From: Candidatus Falkowiibacteriota bacterium
GTDB lineage: Bacteria > Patescibacteriota > Patescibacteriia > CAIXNZ01
Length of the DNA stretch: 18,699 nt
Direction: 5' to 3'
Assembly: GCA_903920975.1 (NCBI GenBank)
Contig: CAIXNZ010000112.1
Coordinates: 1 to 18,699, forward strand
Shown here: positions 1-7,629 of the stretch, one piece after another
Numbering within the stretch: the first letter of the stretch is position 1
Layout: each line of letters begins with the position of its first letter
Position numbers and translations under genes: made by a program
The notes under the pieces: generated by a model
What the model saw: only the letters and a program-made list of their open reading frames with translations
The model's database searches: none
Told to the model about the DNA's origin: nothing

Positions 1-1169
1 AAAATATCGCTGAAAAGAACTGGTCTAAAGGCATGATTATGACATTCATCGAGAAAATCTACAATCGTAGCGAGTTTGCCATGAAATTTTTTCAGCATTT
101 GCTGAACAATTGGTTGTCTTTTATCATCCTCGCCAAAAAGTCTTAGAACTCGTCCACCACGCTGAGTAGCTTTAACTACTGAACTGGTAATGCGCAAATT
201 AATTAAAGCAGTGATAAGAGTATTATCAAATCCCTTATCAACAAGATCTACTGTAGTCAGCACCTTGACTTTTCCTGTTTTAAAGTCATAAAGGCGCTGC
301 TTTAAATCTGCTCGAGATAAAGGGTGTTTTTGGTTTGAGCCCCAAACTGCTTTACTAGAAATTCCAGCTCGCTGGAAAATTCGAGTAACTTTTATGGCAT
401 GATTAATATTTATGCAAGTTATTAAGCATGTCTGGTCATTCAAATACCGTTTGTAAATATCCAGCGCTGCCTTATTACGCCTTGATACATCAATATAACG
501 CTTTTGCTCTTTGAGGTCATAATCTCCCATGCGCCTGGTTATTTTTGAGATATCAATATTTGTTTGGGCAAGCCAGTTCTGGACATGGCAGAGCATGCCA
601 ATTTTGATTGCTTCTTCGATGGTCATTTTAGCAATCAATGGCAAATAACTGGAAACCTGTTTTGTTTCGCTGTAAGTATCAGAAGCAGTTAAGCCAATCT
701 GGATGGTCTCTGGTCCAAAATGTTTTCTGATATTTTGGCGGCCAGGGCTTAAGGCTTCATGGACTTCATCAAAAATCACGAGGTCAAATTTTTCTGGCAG
801 CAGATGCTGTCTTTGTATTGACTGATAAGTGGCAACAGTAATTTGTTCGGACATATTTTTGCGAGCACCAGTGAAGACATCAATCGTAAAATTAGAAAAT
901 TTTCTGAATCGCTCCTCGGTTTGGTCGACAAGCGTGATAGTCGGCACCAAAAACAAAACTTTTTTAAAGCCGCCTGCTATTGCCAGTTCAATGGCAATAT
1001 TGGTTTTACCAACACCGCTCGGTAGCATAAGATAGCCCATGGTCATGCCCTTTTTCAAAAATTCATACAAAGACATAAAAATGCCATGCTGCCCTTTTCT
1101 AAGTCGATGCTCTGGTTCTTTGACTCTGATATAGTGCTTGATATTTTTCAGGATTTCAAATAGCTTCAT
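1..1169 (-). CDS. SF2 DEAD/DEAH-type helicase, N-terminal part (runs off window)
   Basis: The gene enters from the left edge of the window, and its first 389 residues are visible (last complete codon at 5-3). The start is ATG at 1169, placed by a strong SD (AGGAGG, 4-5 nt spacing). The helicase core begins almost at once: Walker A PSGVGKT at about residues 50-56, motif II DEVH at about 134-137, a TAS motif III, and motif VI QRGGRVLR about 50 residues before the edge. This is the motif order of superfamily 2 ATP-dependent helicases of the restriction-enzyme ResIII/DEAD type. There is no N-terminal nuclease domain, so if there is a fused domain it lies beyond the edge. It may act in DNA repair, restriction or a mobile-element function; the visible part does not decide. 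It diverges from the radical-SAM gene. Confidence 0.85.
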   Translation of the reverse strand, partial: MKLFEILKNIKHYIRVKEPEHRLRKGQHGIFMSLYEFLKKGMTMGYLMLPSGVGKTNIAIELAIAGGFKKVLFLVPTITLVDQTEERFRKFSNFTIDVFTGARKNMSEQITVATYQSIQRQHLLPEKFDLVIFDEVHEALSPGRQNIRKHFGPETIQIGLTASDTYSETKQVSSYLPLIAKMTIEEAIKIGMLCHVQNWLAQTNIDISKITRRMGDYDLKEQKRYIDVSRRNKAALDIYKRYLNDQTCLITCININHAIKVTRIFQRAGISSKAVWGSNQKHPLSRADLKQRLYDFKTGKVKVLTTVDLVDKGFDNTLITALINLRITSSVVKATQRGGRVLRLFGEDDKRQPIVQQMLKKFHGKLATIVDFLDECHNHAFRPVLFSDI

Positions 1170-1220
1170 ATTTTCCTCCTTTTTGAATTTTTAAAGTACT
1201 TTACTTTAACAGAATTATAA

Positions 1221-1249
1221 AGAGTAGCATCCAAATTAGCAAATGTCAA
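1221..1249 (-). promoter_or_regulatory. Promoter of the SF2 helicase gene
   Basis: On the minus strand TTGACA (1249-1244), a 17-nt spacer and TACTCT (1226-1221) preceded by an extended -10 TGC. A better -10 match, TATAAT, lies a few bases further on but at too long a spacing. It overlaps the divergent start region of the radical-SAM gene. Confidence 0.6.
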
Positions 1250-1258
1250 ACTATTTTA

Positions 1259-1267
1259 TGCTATACT
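1259..1267 (+). promoter_or_regulatory. Extended -10 box in front of the radical-SAM gene
   Basis: TGC followed by TATACT at 1262-1267, with the ATG starting at 1274, only 6 nt after the hexamer. Transcription would start at or next to the A of the ATG, so the mRNA is predicted to be leaderless. No convincing -35 is seen at 17 nt. Confidence 0.5.
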
Positions 1268-1273
1268 TAAGCT

Positions 1274-2296
1274 ATGGAAAAAGCACAATTTTGGACAGAA
1301 AAAGACAATAAAATTCAATGTAAACTTTGCAATCATTATTGTTTGATTACTGAGGGCAAGGTTGGTATTTGCGCTGTCAGAAAAAATATTGGTGGTGAAC
1401 TGCAGTCATTGGTTTATGGCAAATTGATTGCTGAAAACGATAATGACCCGATTGAGAAAAAACCGCTCTTTCATTTTTTGCCTGGCAGTTTGACTTATTC
1501 AATTGCCACGGTTGGTTGCAATTTGCGCTGTATGCACTGTCAGAACGCTGACATTTCCCAATATCCTATTGAGGAGCAATTTAAAAAAAATATTGTGCCA
1601 GGCCATGATGCCACGCCAGAACAAGTTGTCGCCCGCGCCAAAGAATCTGGTTGCCAATCAATTGCTTATACTTATACTGAGCCAACAATTTTTGCCGAGT
1701 TTGCTATTGATTGCATGAAACTGGCTAAAAAAGCTGGCTTGAAAAATATTTGGGTTTCTAACGGTTACACGGCGCCCGAAGCCTGGCCAAAAATACTTCC
1801 CTATCTTGACGCAATAAATGTTGATTTGAAATTTTTTAATAATGAAACATATTTAAAAATTTGCGGTTGTAAATTGCAGCCTGTTTTGAATAATTTGAAA
1901 TTTTTGAAACAAAAAAATGTTTGGCTGGAAATTACAACCTTGATTATTCCTGGTCAAAATGATTCTGATGAAGAACTTTTAAATATTGCCAATTTTATAA
2001 AAAAAGAATTAGGCGCGGAAACACCGTGGCATGTTTCCCGCTTTTATCCGCAGTATAAATTGCAAGATACTGATCCAACCGAGGAAGAAAGAATTTATAC
2101 AGCAGTGCAACTTGGTAAAGAGGTTGGATTAAAATATGTTTATGGCGGTAATGTATTGTCTGAGAATTTAGAAAATACCTACTGCCCCGTTTGCGGCGAA
2201 TTGGTAATTGAGCGCAAAGGTTATGAAATTAAACGATTTGATAAAGATGGCAAATGTCCAAAATGCGGAGAAAAGATAGATTTAATTTTAAAATAA
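1274..2296 (+). CDS. amrS: AmmeMemoRadiSam system radical SAM protein
   Basis: A 340-residue radical S-adenosylmethionine enzyme. The cluster-binding motif is C82-N-L-R-C86-M-H-C89. An N-terminal four-cysteine segment (C16, C19, C23, C33) and a C-terminal zinc-ribbon pair (CPVC and CPKC in the last 35 residues) give the domain plan of the pyruvate-formate-lyase-activase-like member of the AmmeMemoRadiSam set. The family normally occurs with an AMMECR1 protein and a LigB/Memo-like protein. Both are in this window, at 9625 and 10803, but not adjacent. The substrate is unknown; the fold predicts reductive cleavage of SAM to a 5'-deoxyadenosyl radical. There is no SD, and the ATG lies just after an extended -10 box. 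The gene symbol follows common database naming. Confidence 0.9.
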   Translation: MEKAQFWTEKDNKIQCKLCNHYCLITEGKVGICAVRKNIGGELQSLVYGKLIAENDNDPIEKKPLFHFLPGSLTYSIATVGCNLRCMHCQNADISQYPIEEQFKKNIVPGHDATPEQVVARAKESGCQSIAYTYTEPTIFAEFAIDCMKLAKKAGLKNIWVSNGYTAPEAWPKILPYLDAINVDLKFFNNETYLKICGCKLQPVLNNLKFLKQKNVWLEITTLIIPGQNDSDEELLNIANFIKKELGAETPWHVSRFYPQYKLQDTDPTEEERIYTAVQLGKEVGLKYVYGGNVLSENLENTYCPVCGELVIERKGYEIKRFDKDGKCPKCGEKIDLILK

Positions 2297-2302
2297 TTTT
2301 GT

Positions 2303-2370
2303 GTCATGGTGAGGTTCTCGAACCATGACGGGAATTGTCACCCTTCGAGAGCCTCAGGGTGACAATTCCC
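2303..2370. repeat. Two adjacent palindromic repeats (family A, copies 1 and 2)
   Basis: Copy 1 has arms GTCATGGT (2303-2310) and ACCATGAC (2322-2329). Copy 2 has perfect 15-bp arms GGGAATTGTCACCCT (2330-2344) and AGGGTGACAATTCCC (2356-2370), with an 11-nt loop. Both enclose the core TGAGSNTSTCGAA, in opposite orientations. The pair starts 7 nt after the radical-SAM stop codon and ends 3 nt before the clpB -35 box, so it could act as a transcript end or as an insulator. Related copies are at 5130 and 17237. Confidence 0.85.
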
Positions 2371-2373
2371 TTC

Positions 2374-2402
2374 TTGACAAGCGTTTTTTTTACGAATATA
2401 CT
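2374..2402 (+). promoter_or_regulatory. clpB promoter
   Basis: Consensus TTGACA (2374-2379), a 17-nt spacer and TATACT (2397-2402). The expected start site at about 2409 falls inside the CIRCE operator, the normal geometry for repression by HrcA. Confidence 0.85.
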
Positions 2403-2406
2403 GGTA

Positions 2407-2433
2407 TTAGCACTCGGTTAATGTGAGTGCTAA
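2407..2433. promoter_or_regulatory. CIRCE operator (HrcA binding site)
   Basis: TTAGCACTC, 9 nt, GAGTGCTAA: a perfect match to the CIRCE consensus, directly downstream of the clpB -10 box. This predicts heat-shock control of clpB by the repressor HrcA, which must be encoded elsewhere in the genome. Confidence 0.95.
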
Positions 2434-2445
2434 AAACCATTATTC

Positions 2446-2481
2446 CCTACTTTAGTAGGCCTAATGGCCGGCTAAAGCCGG
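2446..2481 (+). promoter_or_regulatory. Short hairpins in the clpB 5' leader
   Basis: Two 5-bp hairpins with four-base A/T loops, CCTAC-TTTA-GTAGG (2446-2459) and CCGGC-TAAA-GCCGG (2468-2481). A competing GGCC-TAAT-GGCC hairpin (2458-2469) lies between them and overlaps both. They are in the roughly 97-nt leader and end 24 nt before the ATG. A TATAAT at 2483-2488 follows and might be a second -10 box. A role in translation control is only a guess. Confidence 0.5.
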
Positions 2482-2505
2482 GTATAATTTTTTATATCAA
2501 TTATT

Positions 2506-5127
2506 ATGTTTAATATAAACAAGTTTACTACTAAATCTCAGGAGGCCTTGCGCCACGCGCAGGAAATTGCAGTTGATAATCATAATCAGCAAGTTGATGC
2601 TTTGCATTTATTGGCTGGCCTGCTTCTTCAAGAAGACAGTTTGGTTTTAACAATTGTTAAAAAACTGGAAGTGGAAGTAGTAAATCTAAAAAAAGAAATC
2701 TCTCGGGCCATTGAAAATATGCCCAAAAGCAAGGTGGAAGTTAATCTGACGCAAATGTTTTTGACCGAAGATTTGGCCCGCGTTTTGGCTGGGTCTGAAA
2801 AAGAAGCCAAAGATCTCAAAGACGAATATATTTCCACTGAACATATATTTCTTTCAATACTAAATACAAAGTCCAAGGCCAAAACGCTTTTGGAAAGTTT
2901 TGATATTAAATATGATGAGGTTTTGAAATTATTGGCGCAATTAAGAGGTTCTACTCGCGTCACAGATCCGGAGCCAGAATCAAAGTTTCAAGTGCTGGAA
3001 AAATACGCGCAAAATCTGACTGAAATGGCCAGACAGGAAAAATTAGATCCGGTCATTGGCCGTGATTCTGAAATTCGCAGAGTCATGCAGGTATTATCGC
3101 GCAGAACAAAAAATAACCCAGTTTTAATTGGTGAAGCTGGCGTGGGTAAAACTGCCATTGCCGAAGGTTTGGCTCAACGCATTGTGGCTGGTGATGTGCC
3201 AGAGACTTTGAAGAATAAAGAAGTGATTGCTCTGGATTTGGGATCTTTAATTGCCGGCACTAAATTTCGCGGTGAATTTGAAGACCGTCTCAAAGCTGTT
3301 TTGAAAGAAGTGGAAAGTAGCAATGGCCAGATTATTTTATTTATTGATGAATTACATACCGTTGTTGGCGCTGGCGCTATTGAGGGCTCAATGGATGCTT
3401 CAAATATGTTAAAGCCCGCGTTAGCCAGAGGCAAATTACATGCTATTGGCGCGACAACCATAAAAGAATATCAGAAATATATTGAAAAAGATCCGGCTTT
3501 GGAGCGCAGATTCCAGCCAGTCATGGTTTTGGAGCCGTCAATTGAAGACACTATTGCTATTTTGCGCGGCATTAAAGAAAAATATGAAGTTCATCATGGC
3601 GTGAGAATCACTGATTCGGCTATAACGGCAGCTGCTGATTTATCACAGCGCTATATTACTGACAGGTTTTTGCCAGACAAAGCCGTGGATTTGATTGACG
3701 AAGCAACTTCTGCTTTGCGCATGGAAATTGATTCCATGCCAGAAGATTTGGATAAAATGAAAAGAAAAATAAAACAATTGGAAATTGAAAAAGCCGCGCT
3801 TAAAAATGAATCGGAAAAAGAAGCCAAGGATAACTTGAAAAATTTAAATATAGAACTTAATGATTTGAAAGAAAAATCAAATCAATTGGAACTGCACTGG
3901 AAAAATGAAAAAGAAATTATTACTAAAATTCGCGATGCCAAAAAGAAAATTGATTCTTTGAAGCAAGAAGCCGATATTTTGGAAAGAAAATCAGAATTGC
4001 AAAAAGTGGCCGAGATTCGCTATGGCACAATTCCGGCTTTTGAAAAAGATATTAAATCTCTGGAAAAAAAATTAGCCGTCATTCAAAAAGAGCACAAGAT
4101 ATTGAAAGAAGAAATAACCGAAGAAGACATTGCCGCCGTGGTCTCGCGCTGGACAGGCATTCCTGTTTCCAAAATGTTGCAGTCAGAAATGGCTAAATTA
4201 GCTCATGCTGAAGATGAATTAAAAAAGCGCGTCATTGGTCAGGAAGAAGCTATTTCTGCCGTGGCTAATGCCATTAGGCGCTCCAGGGCGGGCGTGAGCG
4301 AGGAAAACAAGCCAATTGGCTCGTTTATCTTCTTGGGCCCAACTGGCGTGGGTAAAACAGAATTGGCCAAGGCCTTGGCTGAATTCATGTTTAGCGATGA
4401 AAATGCCATGATCCGCGTGGACATGTCAGAATATATGGAAAAGCATTCTATTTCCAAATTCATTGGCTCCCCTCCCGGTTACATTGGCTATGATGAGGGC
4501 GGACAATTAACAGAGCGAATTCGCAGACGACCTTACTCCGTAGTTTTATTTGATGAAATTGAAAAAGCTCATCCCGATGTCTTTAATGTTTTATTACAAT
4601 TACTTGATGATGGGCGTTTGACCGATGCTAAGGGTCGCGTGGTTAATTTTAAAAATGCTATTATCATCATGACTTCAAATTTGGGCAATCAGCTTTTAAA
4701 AGAGGTTTCACTTGGTTTTGAAGATAAATCAGTTCGAACTGATCAAAAAATGGATGAAGAAAAAATGAAAGAGCGAGTCAATGAAGCGTTAAAATCTCAT
4801 TTCAAGCCGGAATTTATCAATCGCTTGGATGAAATAATTATTTTCCATCCTTTGGCGAAAAAAGAAATTGTAAAAATTATTGATTTGCAATTGGATATTG
4901 TTAAAAAAAGATTATTGGATAAAAAGATTAAAGTTGAATTTGGCGACGCGCTCAAAGAATATTTATCCAATAAAGGCTTTGATCCGCAATTTGGCGCTCG
5001 TCCGCTCAAGCGCGTGATTCAAAGCCAGATTCTTGATGATCTGGCTCTGCAGATAATTGAAGGCAAGATTAAAGAAGGACAGAAAGTAAAAGTGGATGTG
5101 GTGAAGGATAAAGTGGTGTTCAAATAA
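2506..5127 (+). CDS. clpB: ATP-dependent disaggregase ClpB
   Basis: An 873-residue Hsp100 chaperone that threads aggregated proteins through its hexameric pore, usually together with DnaK. The order is: Clp N domain (about 1-145); AAA1 with Walker A GEAGVGKT at about 209-216 and Walker B ending in IDELH near 280; a long charged coiled-coil middle domain (about 400-525), the mark of ClpB rather than ClpC or ClpA; and AAA2 with Walker A GPTGVGKT at about 611-618. The C-terminal small domain is complete, and the length fits the family (about 860 residues). There is no ClpP-binding loop that I can recognise. The gene is monocistronic under a CIRCE-controlled promoter. The ATG has no SD in front of it (TCAATTATT), like most housekeeping genes here. 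Confidence 0.96.
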   Translation: MFNINKFTTKSQEALRHAQEIAVDNHNQQVDALHLLAGLLLQEDSLVLTIVKKLEVEVVNLKKEISRAIENMPKSKVEVNLTQMFLTEDLARVLAGSEKEAKDLKDEYISTEHIFLSILNTKSKAKTLLESFDIKYDEVLKLLAQLRGSTRVTDPEPESKFQVLEKYAQNLTEMARQEKLDPVIGRDSEIRRVMQVLSRRTKNNPVLIGEAGVGKTAIAEGLAQRIVAGDVPETLKNKEVIALDLGSLIAGTKFRGEFEDRLKAVLKEVESSNGQIILFIDELHTVVGAGAIEGSMDASNMLKPALARGKLHAIGATTIKEYQKYIEKDPALERRFQPVMVLEPSIEDTIAILRGIKEKYEVHHGVRITDSAITAAADLSQRYITDRFLPDKAVDLIDEATSALRMEIDSMPEDLDKMKRKIKQLEIEKAALKNESEKEAKDNLKNLNIELNDLKEKSNQLELHWKNEKEIITKIRDAKKKIDSLKQEADILERKSELQKVAEIRYGTIPAFEKDIKSLEKKLAVIQKEHKILKEEITEEDIAAVVSRWTGIPVSKMLQSEMAKLAHAEDELKKRVIGQEEAISAVANAIRRSRAGVSEENKPIGSFIFLGPTGVGKTELAKALAEFMFSDENAMIRVDMSEYMEKHSISKFIGSPPGYIGYDEGGQLTERIRRRPYSVVLFDEIEKAHPDVFNVLLQLLDDGRLTDAKGRVVNFKNAIIIMTSNLGNQLLKEVSLGFEDKSVRTDQKMDEEKMKERVNEALKSHFKPEFINRLDEIIIFHPLAKKEIVKIIDLQLDIVKKRLLDKKIKVEFGDALKEYLSNKGFDPQFGARPLKRVIQSQILDDLALQIIEGKIKEGQKVKVDVVKDKVVFK

Positions 5128-5129
5128 AC

Positions 5130-5167
5130 CATTTTGTCATACTGAGCATGTCGAAGTAGACAAAATG
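5130..5167. repeat. Palindromic repeat (family A, copy 3)
   Basis: 9-bp arms CATTTTGTC (5130-5138) and GACAAAATG (5159-5167) around the core ACTGAGCATGTCGAAGTA. It starts 3 nt after the clpB stop codon, just before a bidirectional terminator. Confidence 0.8.
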
Positions 5168-5174
5168 CTTCAAT

Positions 5175-5208
5175 AAAAAAAAGAGGCGATGAAAGTCGTC
5201 TCTTTTTT
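5175..5208. terminator. Bidirectional terminator between clpB and the secreted-protein operon
   Basis: Stem GAGGCGA (5183-5189) with TCGTCTC (5196-5202), one G-T wobble. It is flanked by an A run on the left and a T run on the right, so it reads as an intrinsic terminator on both strands for the converging genes. Confidence 0.85.
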
Positions 5209-5212
5209 AAGA

Positions 5213-5470
5213 TTATCTGAATTTAATTTTATATGTTTTTATTGGGCTTTTATATCCCTTCTTTCCTGTAATGGGGTTACTATTCCCCCTAGTTGACCAA
5301 TTATTAAATTTAGTTCTGTCAGGTGCTGTTCGATAATGAGGAGAAACATATGTGCCGCTTTTTTTAATATATCCCCTTATTCGAGTATATGCATTAGCAT
5401 TATTGGCTATGGTAAAGTTTAGTGTGAAAAATAGTAAAAAAGCAACTAAAATTAAAGTAATTTTTTTCAT
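5213..5470 (-). CDS. Small secreted protein, last gene of the operon
   Basis: 85 residues. A clear signal peptide (MKK, a hydrophobic stretch, then ANA as the likely cleavage site at about 28) leaves a basic mature protein of about 57 residues. The mature part contains the segments GTYVSPHYRTAPD, NNWSTRGN and NPITGKKGY. From memory these resemble a short secreted domain seen in many bacteria, usually read as GTYV-x-PH-R then N-NPYTGK-G; the function is not known to me. It has no cysteines. It starts 3 nt after the stop of the preceding gene, has no SD, and ends just before the shared terminator. Confidence 0.8.
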   Translation of the reverse strand: MKKITLILVAFLLFFTLNFTIANNANAYTRIRGYIKKSGTYVSPHYRTAPDRTKFNNWSTRGNSNPITGKKGYKSPIKTYKIKFR

Positions 5471-5473
5471 ATA

Positions 5474-5695
5474 TTATGGCATTATTGATAAGCCGATAAT
5501 TATTGCAGTAGAAATTATTACAACTGATAAAATAATAACAACTCCAAGATTTTTATCCTTTACTTCCTGCCATTCATTAATAGGTGTAAACCAATCAAAT
5601 ACTTTTAGCATTATTCCTAAAGATACTGCCATTGAAATTGCGCCGGTCAATGCCCAGCCAAACATTATTAGGTATTGTTTTAATATTTCGAGCAT
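5474..5695 (-). CDS. Small integral membrane protein, DUF350-like
   Basis: 73 residues with two predicted membrane helices (about 10-32 and 50-71) joined by a short polar loop containing FDWFTPINEW and KDKNLG. The pattern of a first helix ending in a D-x-x-TP loop, then an acidic segment and a final Val/Ile-rich helix (VVIILSVVIIST), resembles the DUF350 membrane family. That assignment is from memory and should be tested. The gene lies 33 nt downstream of the cysteine-rich secreted protein and 3 nt upstream of the last operon gene. Confidence 0.75.
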   Translation of the reverse strand: MLEILKQYLIMFGWALTGAISMAVSLGIMLKVFDWFTPINEWQEVKDKNLGVVIILSVVIISTAIIIGLSIMP

Positions 5696-5728
5696 ATTTT
5701 TTAAAATTATTTTGTTGTATATAAATAA

Positions 5729-6937
5729 TTATTGTTCTATCACATTTCCAAATTGATAGGTATAAATAATTGAATCATTAAACCATGTAATATTAGAATC
5801 CCAGGTTGTTCCGAATAATCTCTTAGCCACAACTTCAGTTTTAATCCATCTTAATTTACCATCTGAATCAACTATGTAGGTGGCAGGATCCGTTTCTCCC
5901 TTTACCATTGCACCAACAATTTTTATTGGGTCTGGTCGGTCTGTAAAAATTTTTTTACCATAATTGCCAATATTAAAATTTGTAACGGAAGGTATAACAA
6001 CCGTAGTGTTTGGTCTTTGATATAAATTTGTATTTGTAGTACTTGTTGTTAAATTCTGCTGTGTACATGCTGTCTTTGTACTATTCCAAACATATCCATT
6101 ATTACAATAGCAGGTACTAGTATTATCGCCCTTCGTACCATATGTATTGGGTCCAAACGAATTAATACAATCATCTGTATATGTAATACAAATACCATTT
6201 TTCATTACAAACCCGTCGTTACAAATACAAGTCGAACCCGAGATATTAGAATTTTGAGGACATTGTAGGGTTATACAGCTATCTTTTGCCGTATTAACTA
6301 CGTAACCCGAATTACAATGGCAGTTACCATCAGTACTGAGAGTCGAGTTTAATGGACAAGAACTGGAGCTAGGGGTATAAGAGTATCCTGAATAATTTGT
6401 TGAAGAATTATACACGCATTCAGAACCATTAAATGTATATCCGGAATCACATTCGCATGTTTTAGACAATGAATCATACGACGACATAATGCCAAAAAGG
6501 TTGTGGCAGTATTGATTACCATTAATACATTCCCCACCCGATATAACGTAACCATAGTTACATTCACATAAATCTGTTAATATATTATATCTTGAATTAT
6601 ACCCATAAATATTTTGACAATTTTGGTCTTCACTAATACATGCGTCATTACCTAATATGTCCTTGCCCACAACATAACCTGAGTAGCATTTGCATTGTCC
6701 CGATATTGAGTCATAAGAAGACATCAATGGACAGCTATGATAGGTATAAGAGTTGTTACATTCTGGATAATAGGGAGCGCAAGTAGATGATAGAGGGGTT
6801 CCATCACAACATCCACATCCACAAACTCCACCATGCCACGAACAACAGCCAGATCTGGCTTGAGTCGTGTTAATAAAAACAAAAAATCCCAAAATAAGCA
6901 AAATGAATAAAAAAGTTGAAAATAAATGTCTTTTCAT
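5729..6937 (-). CDS. Secreted cysteine-rich protein with six EGF-like repeats
   Basis: 402 residues. A signal peptide (about 1-27, ending TQA) is followed by a dense cysteine cluster (RSGCCSWHGGV, GCGCCDGTPLSSTC). I recall this SGCC-x-HGGV module from many unannotated bacterial secreted proteins. Six four-cysteine repeats follow between about 67 and 290, each of the form C-x(8-18)-C-x-C-x-x-G-[YF]-x(8-13)-C, an EGF-like spacing. A Thr/Asn-rich linker leads to a C-terminal module of about 50 residues (YIVDSDGKLRWI), which is also repeated in the exported hydrolase at 8214. The number of cysteines implies oxidative folding outside the cell. A role in surface adhesion or cell-cell contact is inference. 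No LPXTG or other anchor is seen, and there is no SD. Confidence 0.85.
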   Translation of the reverse strand: MKRHLFSTFLFILLILGFFVFINTTQARSGCCSWHGGVCGCGCCDGTPLSSTCAPYYPECNNSYTYHSCPLMSSYDSISGQCKCYSGYVVGKDILGNDACISEDQNCQNIYGYNSRYNILTDLCECNYGYVISGGECINGNQYCHNLFGIMSSYDSLSKTCECDSGYTFNGSECVYNSSTNYSGYSYTPSSSSCPLNSTLSTDGNCHCNSGYVVNTAKDSCITLQCPQNSNISGSTCICNDGFVMKNGICITYTDDCINSFGPNTYGTKGDNTSTCYCNNGYVWNSTKTACTQQNLTTSTTNTNLYQRPNTTVVIPSVTNFNIGNYGKKIFTDRPDPIKIVGAMVKGETDPATYIVDSDGKLRWIKTEVVAKRLFGTTWDSNITWFNDSIIYTYQFGNVIEQ

Positions 6938-6946
6938 ATTTTTTGA

Positions 6947-7189
6947 TTAATTATAGGGTTGAGATATTTTATCTACAGTACTCAAATTATCAAGTACATC
7001 ACCCATTTCATCATAACTAGACCATGCATAATTTTTTGCATCTTCAATATTATAGTTACATTGTTCTATGTTATCGTTCGCTTCCCGCAGAGCCAATTGA
7101 TAAGAGGAGATCATATTTCGTTGATGTATTATCCAATATGCACCAATGATGATTAATATAAAAATTACTACCCTTAAGTTATTATTCAT
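6947..7189 (-). CDS. Single-pass membrane protein with helical tail
   Basis: 80 residues from the ATG at 7189. An N-terminal membrane helix (RVVIFILIIIGAYWII) is followed by a polar, probably helical tail containing ANDNIEQCNYNIEDA and AWSSYDEMGDVLDNLSTV. An alternative start at 7204 adds five residues. The later ATG is preferred because it gives a compact ATGAATAA overlap with the stop of the upstream gene. I do not recognise a named family. The tail repeats an N-I-E-x-x-N/D pattern typical of a coiled coil, so partner binding is plausible. It sits 9 nt upstream of the cysteine-rich secreted protein. Confidence 0.7.
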   Translation of the reverse strand: MNNNLRVVIFILIIIGAYWIIHQRNMISSYQLALREANDNIEQCNYNIEDAKNYAWSSYDEMGDVLDNLSTVDKISQPYN

Positions 7190-7379
7190 GGTTTTTATTA
7201 TCATTGATTTTTAACCAGGCTAAAATAAATATTGTAGTTATAACTAAAAAATCGTAGCCATGTGTTCTTAAAGCAAGAATTTTCATATTGTTTATTTGAA
7301 ACAGATATAAATAACCAAAAGTTATAATTACTAGCCATCCAATTATTTCCCTCCAATTGTTTATAAGGAATTTTTTCAT
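7182..7379 (-). CDS. Small two-helix membrane protein
   Basis: 65 residues with two predicted membrane segments (about 12-27 and 45-58), an Arg/Lys-rich N-terminus and a short charged C-terminal tail. Its ATG overlaps the stop of the preceding 46-residue gene as ATGA, and its own stop overlaps the next gene's start, so translation of the three is probably coupled. The family is not recognised. Confidence 0.65.
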   Translation of the reverse strand: MKKFLINNWREIIGWLVIITFGYLYLFQINNMKILALRTHGYDFLVITTIFILAWLKINDNKNHE

Positions 7380-7516
7380 ATATTTGATTTATTGTTATAA
7401 AGTTTGTAACCAATATATCCGCAAATTAAAACCGCTGCCCAGTCTATGAATTTCCACGTAGAATAGTTCCAATAAGATAAAATACCAATAAGTATTATTA
7501 CGCCAAGAAAAAACAA
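7376..7516 (-). CDS. Very small two-helix membrane protein, first gene of the operon
   Basis: The frame is open from about 7574 down to a TGA at 7376, but it has no ATG and no GTG. The first usual start is TTG at 7516, giving 46 residues. They form two hydrophobic segments (LGVIILIGILSYW and WAAVLICGYIGYKLY) with an Asn/Lys tail. A start at an ATA or ATT further upstream would add KTYGIV. The ATGA overlap with the next gene and the promoter at 7579-7607 support its being real. It is missed by ORF callers that require ATG or a long minimum length. The function is unknown. Confidence 0.5.
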   Translation of the reverse strand: MFFLGVIILIGILSYWNYSTWKFIDWAAVLICGYIGYKLYNNKSNI

Positions 7517-7578
7517 TACTATCCCGTAGGTTTTTAATTCATTTTTTATAGTTTTTAGCTTGAATTTATTATGCTTTT

Positions 7579-7607
7579 ATCATATTCCCTTATTATCAGT
7601 ATGTCAA
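7579..7607 (-). promoter_or_regulatory. Promoter of the six-gene membrane/secreted operon
   Basis: TTGACA (7607-7602), a 17-nt spacer and TATGAT (7584-7579) on the minus strand. The start site is expected near 7572. No other promoter of this quality is seen down to the terminator at 5175-5208, so all six genes are likely one transcript. Confidence 0.8.
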
Positions 7608-7629
7608 AAGTATTTTTAATCAATTTTTA

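Noticed and set aside
829..1035. Plus-strand frames of 60-68 residues
   Set aside because: They lie antisense to the SF2 helicase, whose frame carries clear motifs; no promoter or SD.
2303..2370. Paired hairpins as a CRISPR fragment
   Set aside because: Only two copies, in opposite orientation, with no spacers and no cas genes.
5352..5756. Plus-strand frame of 134 residues
   Set aside because: Antisense to two operon genes with signal peptide and membrane helices; AT-rich shadow.
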